64,000 bases of DNA from Alentia gelatinosa (Eukaryota; Annelida; Polychaeta; Phyllodocida; Polynoidae): the NCBI GenBank assembly GCA_950022655.1, contig OX465584.1, positions 29,981,469 through 30,045,468 on the forward strand. Reading direction: 5' to 3'. Below, one piece after another: positions 21,578 through 32,975 of the stretch; position 1 is the first letter of the stretch; each line of letters begins with the position of its first letter. The notes under the pieces are model-generated. The model was not told the origin of the DNA. It was given only the letters and a program-made list of their open reading frames with translations, and made no database searches. The translations under genes were made by a program, and so were the position numbers.

Positions 21578-24500
21578 ATGCTCATAGTATTCAATATGTA
21601 TATATAATCAATAGGGTTTGTCCTGTTCAAGGAGTTGTGCCCAATCACGATCGGACAAGTTATCGCTTTGCCAGCATCGGCCATATAAATCGCAAACATA
21701 ATCATTGATTCATTTTCGCTCTATCTTTTAAAAAACCTGAACTACATGTAATTGAATTGTTCTATAGAACAGCCACACACGAAGGTATTTAGATATACGG
21801 TCAATATTATGCTACAAATATTCAAAAACCTCAGTTGATTGATATCTTTTTGATCTGGCACGGTTGTTAGATATGACGTTAGAGTCGGGAACTGTAATTA
21901 GTGACATAAGTATCATTACACTAATTTTCTTATCAAAGGAGATATAATAGAGGTCAAATGAGCTAAAGAGGTAAGAGAAGGTCTAATTATGGCGTGATGT
22001 ATCTGCATTCCCAATAACACATCTTTAATTTTACAAACAGGTGAAAGGTGGGACAACATAGTTCAATCGTGATGAGATTATAATTATCAAAAGACTCTAT
22101 AATGGAATGAGCTGAAAATCATAATGTCGGAGGGTTATAGATGTTAATTATAAATAGTATAATGGACGTTTTAGAAACTGCATATATTTAGTTTTTATAA
22201 AAGTTGTGGGGACCCTTTTTCAAACAGTATTCGTGTGAATTCGTAAGCGTTTCACAATTGCTGGTAAACCGTCAAGCATGTTTAGAATGTAGAGTAGCCA
22301 GTAACCGTACAAACCAGTCTGCACGGAATGATAATGACACCAGAGTAGACTAGGGTGCTGTTGTCATGTCTCGTCTCGTTCGCTCAGTCTTACACCATTT
22401 ATCATGAGCATTTTTACATTTAGCAATATATTTATTCCCCTGCAGCTATAAAATGCATATTGTTAATGACGCCTGTAGATGTATAGTCTACACAGTTGGA
22501 CACCTTGTGAGATGACGTTATACTTTTCACGATAGATTGGTTATTGTAGCTTTATTACCCTCGCGGCTGCTATGTCTTAAAACGCCATCAACGAACCACT
22601 CAAACCCCTTATCATTATGGGTTTCTCTGGATTTATCATCCCATCCTGTAAGACTTGTCGAGATCGTTCTGAACACAACTATTGTGGAGCTGAACATGAC
22701 TTGTGTGATCGCTTTCCACTGTTGCTGATGGTAGCGCTCGTTATGGTGCAGCAGAGTTTGTTATAGGGGCCCAGGAGCTACTCATGCGTGACAGTTTGCC
22801 TGACAATTTCCAGGTGGTGTTCCAGTTAAACTTCGATAAAGGTGTGCAGCCATATTGTACACAGCAGCTTGACTGATGCAAACCGATTCGAAAACATCAT
22901 GAATCTTAAAGGATATAATCGGAAGGATAGAGGGACGAAGACATTTTTTTTATCTTTATTTATTTATCAAAGTTGATACATAACAATTGTTTCTACAACC
23001 ATGGTACAAAACCTGGGGTGAATAAAGGGGCTGAGATCTCAGTCACGAGCAACTGATTTTCATGATCTAGCCTACCATGTACTTCATAGAACACTTTTTG
23101 GCCGAGATATAAGATAAAAGGAAAGAAGAAATGTCCCATAAACAATTCTGGGCACTCATAAATTAGTGTTTCTTTGTTACCTCTTGTAATAATTTTAGTG
23201 AAATAAGTCAGACATCTATCATTTACTTATCATTCAAACCTCTCGCTATGAAGCGGGATTCTCACTGAGCAATGATTGTCCCTGTGAATCCTGTTCGTAG
23301 CCTCATCGCGGGCGTTACAGGAATCACAAAGAAAGCCTCAAGAAATTATCCAACATTTTGGATTCCCAAATCGCAAGAGACGTGTGCCTAGGAGAGGGGC
23401 ATTTGTCAGTGACGGCTGCACTTTTCGGCGGGGACGGACCACAAAGTGAAATACACACGGGAGAATTTATGTAACTTCAAAGGCACTTGTCTGAAACAGA
23501 CGAAAATTCATAACTGTTATATAAAAAAGGGATTATAGCACACTTGTTGAAGTGAGTATATGTAATATTTTATACCATACTGCAAAAGACCTGTCCAGAC
23601 GTCATAAGGTTGTATCCTTACATAAGAGCGGGACTACTGTGTAGTATGACGAAATATGGGATAATAATCAACTACTGTTAAGCTCATTGTAAATACCATC
23701 AGTTTTCTTTCTGTTTCCATATATTATGCTATTGCTGGAAGAGCGATTTTGTGTTGAATCGATGCAATAAAAGCAATTTTCAAAAAAACAAAAACAATCT
23801 CCTCATCTGAATGGACTGAATCTCTCCCCTTGCATTGTCGTCAACGAATTCCCTCCTGCGGTACAGAATCTCGAGCGACTTTAATTCTAAACATGTTTAA
23901 AGTTGAATTCAAATGGGAGTATGTAGGTACCTCCAGAATGCATTTGTCGAGGACAAATCCACCTGAGATTTTGTACAGGACATAATCTCTGCGTCTGAAG
24001 TCCAATTTCTATGAGACTGAATTTCCACCCTTTGTTGCCGACGCAACGAGTGTTGGTAATTATTAGTGAGAAACGCGTACGCTTATTTGTTTTGCAGGGT
24101 GGATCGATATGTGAGTGCGTTCGTCTATAACAGTATGGTACTGTATGGTGTAAAAAGATTATTTTTTCGAGTCCTATAACAGGAAACATAAAGATCTTAT
24201 CAGCCATAAGTGTGGACTGGACTATTTTCACGCTAATATCCTACGCTTCTAGCCTAAATGCGACTTCCTGATGTGCAATTAGGAGCCTAATCGAGCATCG
24301 TGACTCACATGCACGTGTGCGGAAATTAGTGGTTTGGACTAGGCAGGACACAGGCCCTTCTTTCCCAGACCAGACCGGAGACAGGGCTAATTAGCTGCCC
24401 TTCGCCCTCCAAAAGGCCCCCTTCTCTCACCTCGCCCCGTCCTCAGGCCACCGCCACCAATATCTCACAGCTGAGTCGTGATTTTTCACATGGATGCCTT

Positions 24501-25640
24501 TGCTAAATATAACTCTGTACAAGACACTCAAAACCCCTCCAGACAGACATGTGTACAATACAGCAACACAAGGGTCCAGGCATCCACCCCTCCCACCCAC
24601 TGTCCTCCTCAATCCTACTCCCACTCTCACTCCTCTATTTCTTTGTAACTCCATTTTTCACTATATCTGGGTCTATGTATCTATCTCCTTGCCCCCCCCC
24701 CCCCCACCTTACCTACACAAATGTGATTGTACCTTTGTATCATGTATCTGCCAGCCTCTCGTTCTCTCCATCATGTCTTGTTTCTCTCTCTCATCAATAT
24801 CATCATCATCATCATCACTCTCCAATTTCCTGTCTCCCTTTTCTATGTTTCTCTTGGTCTTACTCTTTTTCCTCATTGCATGCATTGATAGAACTCTCCC
24901 AAAGATATTGCTACTATTGTCCATTCAATGCTATGAATATTGGTGCGTCATTAAAACAAGTATCTTAGATGTTTGGGTAATATATTTTCAAATCCCCTAC
25001 CTGCACTGAGTGCACCCCATATCCGACCACTCCCTTGCTGCCCTGGATCTGCCCCCACCTGCCCACCCGGGGCCAGTTTCTGCACCTTTTTGACGGCACT
25101 CTTGCTTGTTTCCTGCCTCCCTTTTTCTTCTCACCATCCCCGCATCACGACGTGCGGGTATATTTAGCACCGGAAAGATGCTGCTTGTGTGCAGACCGTC
25201 GGCACAATGAATACATAAAAGAGTAGGCGCGTCATTTCCTGCAGTACCTGTATTACCTGCGCATATCCAGCACCTAGGCCCCTCCCTCGGCACGCACTGA
25301 AGCAGCACCATCTGTCAGGTGATCTCCATGCTATAGCTTACTTTCTTTATCTACTCATTTCCTGTATGTTTCGGTTACTAGATTTGAGATCGTTTATGAT
25401 TGGTCACCATAGGAAACTTTCATAAGTGACAACGGAAATAAAGGAATATATTCCTTTCTGATAATTTCCTTCAGTTTCAGGATGAGTGTTATCACTTTCT
25501 GTTAAAATGAAATAGAAATAGAGATTGAAAATAAAGTGATACACGTGCAATTTGTCATTGACAGTTGTAACTGAAAATGGCCTTTATGCTTTGTTCTCTA
25601 AGCTTCATCGATACTCCATTTGAATGGTGACAGGAAATGA
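21578..25640. other. Gene-poor stretch with low-complexity tracts
   Basis: No supported gene. Between 24580 and 24850 lie C-runs, CT-rich DNA and a short (ATC)n tract that create spurious frames. The frame at 23887-24231 (-) has no recognisable domain. Confidence 0.5.
23735..23800 (+). repeat. Retroposon 3'-tail repeat, copy 2 (partner at 4163)
   Basis: Same order as copy 1: TTGCTGGAAGAGCGATT, a stem-loop (CGATT/AATCG), CAATAAAA and an A-rich tail. Loop and stem bases differ from copy 1, so the two are old, separate insertions. Confidence 0.5.
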
Positions 25641-26300
25641 TTAGATGTTTCCCCATTTAAAGATTCCGCATTACAGTGTTCTTCCATTTTCCAAATATTT
25701 GAAACTTGATTGATGCACCTCCTATTGTCAATGTAAATATATTTCCTAGATTGCCCGTGAGGCTGCAGTGCTGTCGAACATAGTGGTAAATCGGTGTAGC
25801 CTTACGACAAAGATGTAATTCCGCTCACTTACATATTTCTAATTTTGAAATTGGTGTTCTTTAGATGTTTCCCCATTTAAAGATTCCGCATTACAGTGTT
25901 CTTCCATTTTCCAAATATTTGAAACTTGATTGATGCACCTCCTATTGTCAATGTAAATATATTTCCTAGATTGCCCGTGAGGCTGCAGTGCTGTCGAACA
26001 TAGTGGTAAATCGGTGTAGCCTTACGACAAAGATGTAATTCCGCTCACTTACATATTTCTAATTTTGAAATTGGTGTTCTTTAGATGTTTCCCCATTTAA
26101 AGATTCCGCATTACAGTGTTCTTCCATTTTCCAAATATTTGAAACTTGATTGATGCACCTCCTATTGTCAATGTAAATATATTTCCTAGATTGCCCGTGA
26201 GGCTGCAGTGCTGTCGAACATAGTGGTAAATCGGTGTAGCCTTACGACAAAGATGTAATTCCGCTCACTTACATATTTCTAATTTTGAAATTGGTGTTCT
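25641..26300. repeat. Satellite array, three identical 220 bp units
   Basis: Units begin at 25641, 25861 and 26081, each starting TTAGATGTTTCCCC and ending GGTGTTCTT. I saw no difference between the copies. There is no open frame across the unit. Perfect identity implies very recent duplication, gene conversion or an assembly artefact. Confidence 0.95.
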
Positions 26301-27806
26301 TTTTAAACATTATTGCCAGAATCATAATTATTTGCATATCTCTCAAGTTTGTAGTAACCTTACAGCAGTTTATCAGCTTGCTACAAAGTTCTGATTTTGA
26401 TTTCCAATCAACCGCCAGTCAGTGACTCTTAGACGAGAGTATGGTGTTTTGTCCACAAATTCACGTTTATAACCAGCTGCCATTTTTAGGATATTTCTTC
26501 AAAAGCCTTGGGCAATTGGATTCCGACATAACTTCTAATGGTATTTGAATTGTTCAGATCTGGTCACTGGATTTGTAGTTATAATCAGATTATATATCTA
26601 TATGCGGTCTACCTAATTCCAGAATTTTATAATTTGCTACCAAGTACTTCAACCAAAAGAGATATTTTTCTGTTATATCCACTACAATAGGCTATGATAG
26701 GCTATGACAGATCCAACATGTTGGATTTAATCGGGAACTCTACGATTGGCGTTTTCAATCACAGCCTATCAGTTAAACTTGCTCAAATCTTTGATTATGA
26801 GCTTTCAGTGAATTATTAGAATAAATCAATATGAAATGCATTACACCCTGTAAGCTTCCTCTAGCTGGCCCAGGAATCTGTGAGGTGTAGGGTAGGCTGG
26901 GGGGGGGGGGGGGGTAAGGGAGCGGTGGCAGCAGGGGTGGGACGTAGGACACAGGGACTGAGGCCAGTCTACCTATCAGTATGCAATCGTGAGGTATATT
27001 AGAGTCGATTGCAGGAACATATTCCAATGCCACATTTTTTTCTGACCTCAAGATAGAATCGGTTTTGTGTCGGAAAGTCAATTGTATGGCCTATCAGGAC
27101 CAGAATCGGCGTTCGTGGGGGTTAGCCTTTACTCTCTTTGACAGTGGTTTTTTAGGGGGGGGGGGCGTTATTTAGGTTTTTATTTCGCCTTCGATTGGTA
27201 GAATCACTCTTCCAAGCAAAACATGGTATATACATTCAACATAAAATCACATTTACAATTCGGTGCGATTGATAATTTATACGGTGATATATGTTTCACT
27301 TAGTATAAGGGGAAGTTGTATTTGAGTGGTGCATTCAGAGACTGTTAACCTCAGCGTTTTTCTCTTCATTTCAGATTAGGAACGGTGATTTTAGGGGCTG
27401 TCCGCGACTTCCCATTATATTTTCGAGATACCGACCAAGCCTGTCCGTGGGCCCCTCTTTGCAGGATTGGCAGACGGACTTTTCACTTATACAGAGGAGT
27501 TGAGTCCTCCTTTGCCAGAGAACATGTTCACCCCTACTATCACCTTGAGTCCACATTTCGAAGTGAATTTGGGTTTTAAGTGGATTTTGAACATTTCTCA
27601 ACTGGTACTATAGGTGATGTTTGGTGAGAATTGGGACTACCGAAGTTGACCTGGAGAACTTTGAAGGCATCATTGTCATTAGCGACGTGGAAGGGTATAA
27701 TCCTGCCCCCACCCACCCCAATTTTGGTCCCGATAGTCCTAACGATTGACTTCCTGACACTATGTTGATTATGAGCCTCGCCTATCGATTATCTAAAGAT
27801 TATGAT
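26301..27806. other. Gene-poor stretch with G-runs
   Basis: Long G-runs occur near 26900 and 27160. A 67-codon frame (27375-27579) preceded by a TTCATTTCAG acceptor-like site is described under findings; I do not call it a gene. Confidence 0.45.
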
Positions 27807-28558
27807 AATTATAACGGAGGCGGAATTGGAATTACAGGGGATTTATTTCAGTGAGACAAGTTCATGTATTATTACAACTGGAGATTACATGGAATGTGAA
27901 CATCGTAATCTTAGATAAGACATGAATATTTAGTGTCCGTAGTAAATAACCCTGAAATACAAAAGTGTTCTCAAACGTGAGAAATTATGCCAAAGGGCAT
28001 AGGCATAAAGCCCTAGAACATGAGTCTTTGACGAAAAAGGTGAGGGTGGGCGGGTTCCGAAGCAAATGCTGGCTTGAAGATCGCTGGAGGCGCCCTCTGT
28101 GGAGTACTGTGCGCATCTGCGACGCGATCGCGTAAGCACTAGGTGGCGCCACTCATTCCTCCCGTAGAATTACTACCAATTTCCAATTAGCCTCAATTAT
28201 AACGGAGGCGGAATTGGAATTACAGGGGATTTATTTCAGTGAGACAAGTTCATGTATTATTACAACTGGAGATTACATGGAATGTGAATATTTAGTGTCC
28301 GTAGTAAATAACCCTGAAATACAAAAGTGTTCTCAAACGTGAGAAATTATGCCAAAGGGCATAGGCATAAAGCCCTAGAACATGAGTCTTTGACGAAAAA
28401 GGTGAGGGTGGGCGGGTTCCGAAGCAAACGCTGGCTTGAAGATCGCTGGAGGCGCCCTCTGTGGAGTACTGTGCGCATCTGCGACGCGATCACGTAAGCG
28501 CTAGGTGGCGCCACTCATTCCTCCCGTAGAATTACTACCAATTTCCAATTAGCCTCAA
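27807..28558 (-). repeat. Ngaro-2 tandem end units (B3-A3-B2-A2 in + order)
   Basis: Two head-to-tail copies of a B-spacer-A module lie at 27807-28196 and 28195-28558. The second lacks CATCGTAATC...ACATGAA (26 bp) inside B; the bases TGAA flank the deletion, suggesting a slippage or microhomology event. Spacers between B and A are about 45 bp and nearly identical. Confidence 0.9.
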
Positions 28559-28759
28559 TTATAACGGAGGCGGAATTGGAATTACAGGGGATTTATTTCA
28601 GTGAGACAAGTTCATGTATTATTACAACTGGAGATTACATGGAATGTGAACATCGTAATCTTAGATAAGACATGAATATTTAGTGTCCGTAGTAAATAAC
28701 CCTGAAATACAAAAGTGTTCTCAAACGTGAGAAATTATGCCAAAGGGCATAGGCATAAA
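28557..28759 (-). repeat. Ngaro-2 split direct repeat B1
   Basis: This 203 bp repeat matches 27807-28009 base for base as far as I can see. It ends 15 bp from the YR stop codon. Confidence 0.9.
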
Positions 28760-28773
28760 TGCCAAACTTATTA

Positions 28774-29745
28774 TTACAGTCGGGAAGGGGTCGACGTCCT
28801 TCCCGACTGGGGTAAGTAAGGCCTAATGCCCGAGGCACTGTTCCAGGTGCCATGATGGGAGATAACACTCTGGGGAACCCCCGCAGCCACGGCATCGTGG
28901 ACTGCCCCCCTCCTCAAGGAGTGGAGTGTTACTCTCTCGGCCGCCGGTAATCCCACGGCCGCCAAGGCAGCACGCATCACGGCGCACAACGGCCGAGAGG
29001 TAAGTGGCATTGATGATGAGAGGATGAACGCTGGCGCCCGTGGAGGGGCCGGAACGGCCGCGACGTAGTTCCTATAGGCGTCTACCGGGCAGATCAGCGG
29101 ATCCGCCAAGCGCGGGAGATCGACCACGTGAGGGGGGGCCGCACGTGACCGTGTCTTGGTCGATCTCACGTGGATCCTGAGGAGTCCATGCTGGGCCTGT
29201 AGGTCCGCTCGCTGAAGGGTGTGGGGGCCGCCCCACGAGGTCAATGACGGAGATACGAGGTTCGAGGCCCGTAGAAACGTGAAGTAAGCAATAAGTAGAG
29301 CCGCCCAGAGGACGAGGGCGGAGGGCCCGGCCCTGGATAAGTAGAGAAGCACGTGCCGGAGTTCTTGAAGGCGAACTGCAGGGGCCGGTGCCGGAATGTG
29401 GGCGGAGAGGCGTCTGGTACCGCGCTGAACCGCGAGGACCTCGTCCGCAAACAGCGGTGCCGGGTCCCCGCCATGGCGGCGTATCCAGATCCGGGCTCCT
29501 GATAGATAGTTGGCGGCCGTTGCCGGGGCCCGAAATGAATTGGCTAGGGCCTGGGTGTAGAGGGCCCCGTAGGCAACGGTCGGCCAGCGAGGATCGAATC
29601 CTGATGAGACGGCAAAACGCACGTAGGCCTGAGCCTGAATGAGGTGGTTCTGGCGCGTCGTGGGGGCCTCAGCCGACGCCAGGGATGCCATCATCTGGGC
29701 ATGCAGGGGGGTGCCGGTGCCTAGATAGGATAGAAGCAAAAACAT
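28774..29745 (-). CDS. Ngaro-2 tyrosine recombinase (YR)
   Basis: The frame opens with a true ATG at 29745 and runs 323 codons. Catalytic residues appear in order: Arg in TFLRASNL, Lys in VRSTKT, His-x-x-Arg in TLHSLRRGAV, a His/Trp in HHGTWNSAS and the Tyr in IRPYLPQ. The N-terminal part (LHAQMMASLASAEAPTTRQN) aligns with Ngaro-1 (LHAQMLSSFEAASAVSTCRN). It overlaps the end of the pol frame in the +1 frame. YR is the only apparently intact protein of this element, so it might still act on related ends in trans. Confidence 0.85.
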   Translation of the reverse strand: MFLLLSYLGTGTPLHAQMMASLASAEAPTTRQNHLIQAQAYVRFAVSSGFDPRWPTVAYGALYTQALANSFRAPATAANYLSGARIWIRRHGGDPAPLFADEVLAVQRGTRRLSAHIPAPAPAVRLQELRHVLLYLSRAGPSALVLWAALLIAYFTFLRASNLVSPSLTSWGGPHTLQRADLQAQHGLLRIHVRSTKTRSRAAPPHVVDLPRLADPLICPVDAYRNYVAAVPAPPRAPAFILSSSMPLTSRPLCAVMRAALAAVGLPAAERVTLHSLRRGAVHDAVAAGVPQSVISHHGTWNSASGIRPYLPQSGRTSTPSRL

Positions 29746-29863
29746 CTATATCAAATACGGGGTTGATATTTGCAGAGGGACGGCCGCAAGGAGCGATGGC
29801 TTCCGCAATGGCCGCATAGACAAAACTGACATCGACATCCCACAAAGCTGCCGCCAGCCAGAT

Positions 29864-31804
29864 CTAGCGGGCTACGGCCGAGACGACCGGGTCGTTAGTT
29901 CGGCCCGAGGCGATGGCCTCAACTGGAGCCATGTCGTCCATGTGGACGACGACGGCCGCCCCGGGTGGCGCCCCCGCGCCGAGAGTAGCAATGCCCTGGA
30001 GAATGGCTACCGCGTGGAACCGGAGCCCGGGGCCGAGGGCAGCCGTGGTGCCGGGCGCCTCCTGGCGCAAGCTCACGGTGGCCGTTTCAGCGACGATGAC
30101 CGCGTCCCTGCTAGACACAAAGATACTAAACGGTTCTCTGTGTGGAGAAACCAGAACCACGCCGTTGGCGGCCGTTTCATAACGTGTAAACCACCGAAAG
30201 TCCTCTTTTACCGCAGCTGGGATGGTCGCCACGCCCACTCCCGGGACTCGAGGTAGGAAGGCGAGAGCACGGGCAACGAACTTGCGGGCTTGTGATACGC
30301 AACGGGCGACGTATATGAGGCGGCCGACGATGGACTGGAGGCGGGCCCGGGTGATGGCTTTACGGGCGATCCACGCCTTGCACTCCCTCACTACGTCGGC
30401 CAGCCGGTCCTCCAGGATGCGCAGGGTCATCGCGACCGTATTTATGTCAATAACTAGCCACTCCATTCGTTGGGCCGGAGGGCTTCACTTATCTGCGGCA
30501 AGGACTAGGCCCAAGCGCGCCGCGAGGCCCTCGAAGGCGGTGTAGGCGTCCGTCGCTTCCTGGCGCGTGGCCTCGGCGCCCGCGAAGTCGTCGATGTACG
30601 ACAACGCGTGGTGGCCCCCACGGCCCAGGAGGAAGGCGACTGCACATGTGACCCTCTGACAGGCCGAGGCCGTGAGGCGGGCGCCGAACGGGCAGCACGG
30701 GTCGATGTAGTACCTCCCCTCGGCCGCGACGACCTGGAGGGGGAGGTCCGGAGGGTCCACCCGTAGCTGGCGGTAAGCCCGGGCCATGTCGGCTTTCCAA
30801 AGCCACGCCCCTTTTCCCAGTGCCCGAACTCTCTCCGCTAGGTCGGCGACCGTAGGGAGGGTGCATGTCTGGGCGTACGGCAGATGGGGGCCCATTTCCA
30901 CGCCCGTGTTGACCCCACCCCCGGGGGGGAAGGACATATCGACTATTACTCTCCTGCTGGAGGAGCCCCTCTTTGGACAAGTCATGAGGGGAGATACGGC
31001 CGACCACGGGCTGAAGGGCAGGTCCCGGAACGGGCCTACCAACGCCCCCTCCCCGAGCTCCTTCTCCAGGTAGGCCGCGACGTGGCGGGGGTAATTGTCC
31101 GCGGAGGCGTGGTTGCGATGCGTGGAGGTGGGGGGGCTGGCGCCCGTGAATCCCAACGGCCAGCCGTACTCCAGAAATTCGACGACCTGATTATCGTGGT
31201 AGTCGACTGGTGCCGCCCTCCATGCATCAATCCGCATGCCCGAGGGAACGGGTATCCGAGCCCCGAGGTAGTTCGGGAGGCCCGAGACCAGGACCTCGCT
31301 GTAGGCCCTCTCAATTGCCTCGTGCCCCCCCCACACTCCAGGAGAAGGGCGAGGCCAGATGGATTTCACAACCGTAGCGTAAGCGGCAGGCCCACACCGT
31401 AGGGGCGCAACCCGAGGAACCGGGGGGGTACCTGCTGCGTCCTCACTGTCGCCTGCGGCGCCACCTGCCGTATCTGGGGACGCGCCTGTGGCGCCCTCTA
31501 GCGGTTCATCTGCTGAGGTGCTGGACGCGCCTCCGTCGTGGACGTGGAGGGTACTTTCAACATAGTAATCAGTGGGGGGGGGCGCGCCGGGACAGCGACG
31601 GCCACGACCCCCCGTAACACATTCATCGGCCGTAGGCAAAGTGTAGGCCGTCGGCGCGGGTAAACAAACGAATAACTCTTGTACATTGTCAGCTGAAGCG
31701 AGGCGGGACGCGTGATGAGGCGCCTCGCCTACCGACGAAAAACCTGGGGGGGGGGGTGGAGACTTGATCTGAGATGCGTGAAGCGCTTGTGGGACTTGCT
31801 GCAC
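29864..31804 (-). pseudogene. pol: Ngaro-2 reverse transcriptase/RNase H, two in-frame stops
   Basis: One frame runs from 31804 downward and is broken by TGA at 30485-30487 and TAG at 29864-29866. RT motifs are clear: WKADMARAYRQLRVDP and YIDDFAG. The TGA falls where Ngaro-1 has a Cys codon (KEKCEPP versus DK-stop-SPP). The TAG falls within a conserved run (Ngaro-1 ARRIWLGAALGD; here AR-stop-IWLAAALWD). About 60 further open codons follow the TAG and overlap YR. There is no ATG in the first ~190 codons of the frame, so expression would need entry from gag. The RNase H region keeps one acidic pair (VHMDDM) but not the other expected residues. Confidence 0.85.
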
Positions 31805-32940
31805 TTAGATTCCTCTGCTTTACTCTGCATGCTATCTCCGAGTGGCCGTTGGATGCCCCTGTATAGACCGAGCAGTAAGCGCAGATGTGGTTCATGCGAA
31901 TGCCCGATTCCACGTGCCCTGGGGGCTTATCACACCCCCCCGATTTGTTGAACGGCTGGCACGGCCTCGCTGTGTCGTCCCTAGCCTTTTTCCCCTTGAC
32001 ATTATCGACTGCATAAGTTATGCGGCCTGCATAGACCTGTGAGATCGCCACCCTGAGCAGCTGAATACGATTGTCCTCGAGCCAGCCTAAGTGTAGGCGG
32101 CCCTCGCTGACCATCGCAAATACCCGCTCGGACCACCTCCGGACCTGTGCAAAGTCGAACTCCCGGGCGTCCTCGAGGACATCCTCCAGGTGTGCCACCA
32201 GAGGTGCCACGTATTGGGGGGGGGAAATCATCGTCATTAATAATTTGTAACAATGCCCATGCATATTCTGCCAATGTGAGTTCGTTCAGGCCTGTCTTCG
32301 CTCTCTCCGGGCCTCGATGCACATATAAATGGGGGAAAAATTTATATTTACCGGCTTCAATGACCCTCGAGGCCGTGGTCTCCAGTATCTTGCGTACCTG
32401 GTCCTCCACTTCGTCGTCGGGCCTAGCCGGCCTAACGGTCATAGGCGGCACCAAAGCTGCCGCCCGCCTCTGCTCCAAGAGCGCGGCTTGGAATGTGGTG
32501 CCCTGGGATGCCGGCCGTGCGAGCGCTGCCGCCGTGTTGTCGGGTGCCATGGTGCCCAGCGTAGCGGCCGACATTCCCGCGTAGGATGCCAACGCAGCCG
32601 GGACTCCTCCTTGTTGAGCGGGAGCCGATGCCACCACTTTTTCGATGAAAGCATTCTCCATACCGTCTGTGATGCCCTGGAGAACTCGAGGCTGGATTGT
32701 CTCGGCCGTTGGCGCTTGCATCGAGGGAGGCGATGTGGTCTTATTTGCTGAAGTGCCTGGATCTGTGCAGGCGCCATTGCCGTTCAGCTTTGCCGCTATC
32801 TCCTTGAGTGCCGTTTCCAAAACGCTAAACCTTCTGTCGAAGCTCGCGAAGTTGTCGCTAAAAACGACATCGTCGTTTTCCTGGTCTTCAACTACCTTCG
32901 TCTGGTCCTTCGTTCTTCGCTTTGGCGTGTTTTTACCCAT
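31689..32940 (-). pseudogene. gag: Ngaro-2 Gag-like, frame change at a C9 run
   Basis: The first ATG is at 32940 (MGKNTPKRRTKDQ). The frame is open to about 32225, where nine C on the - strand (32216-32224 on +) put translation out of register. The continuation lies in another frame to 31689. One C fewer would keep a continuous Gag, judged by alignment to Ngaro-1 (QVRRWSE region). The C-terminal part has the zinc-finger motif C-x8-C (CQPFNKSGGC), HICAYC and H-x4-C (HSEIAC). The end overlaps pol by about 115 nt, and the overlap contains a C11 run (31746-31756). Long homopolymers are error-prone in sequencing, so the lesion might be technical. Confidence 0.8.
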
Positions 32941-32975
32941 CTTTGCGAGTGATTTGAGCAAGCACTTAAATTAGC

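Noticed and set aside
23887..24231. 114-codon - strand frame
   Set aside because: No recognisable family, no compositional bias toward coding, and flanking DNA lacks exon signals.
24427..25311. Several overlapping frames of 60-170 codons on both strands
   Set aside because: The region is C/T-rich low-complexity DNA with an ATC run; no frame has a domain, good start context or splice support.
30222..32974. Multiple + strand frames of 80-170 codons within Ngaro-2
   Set aside because: They are antisense shadows of the GC-rich gag and pol frames.
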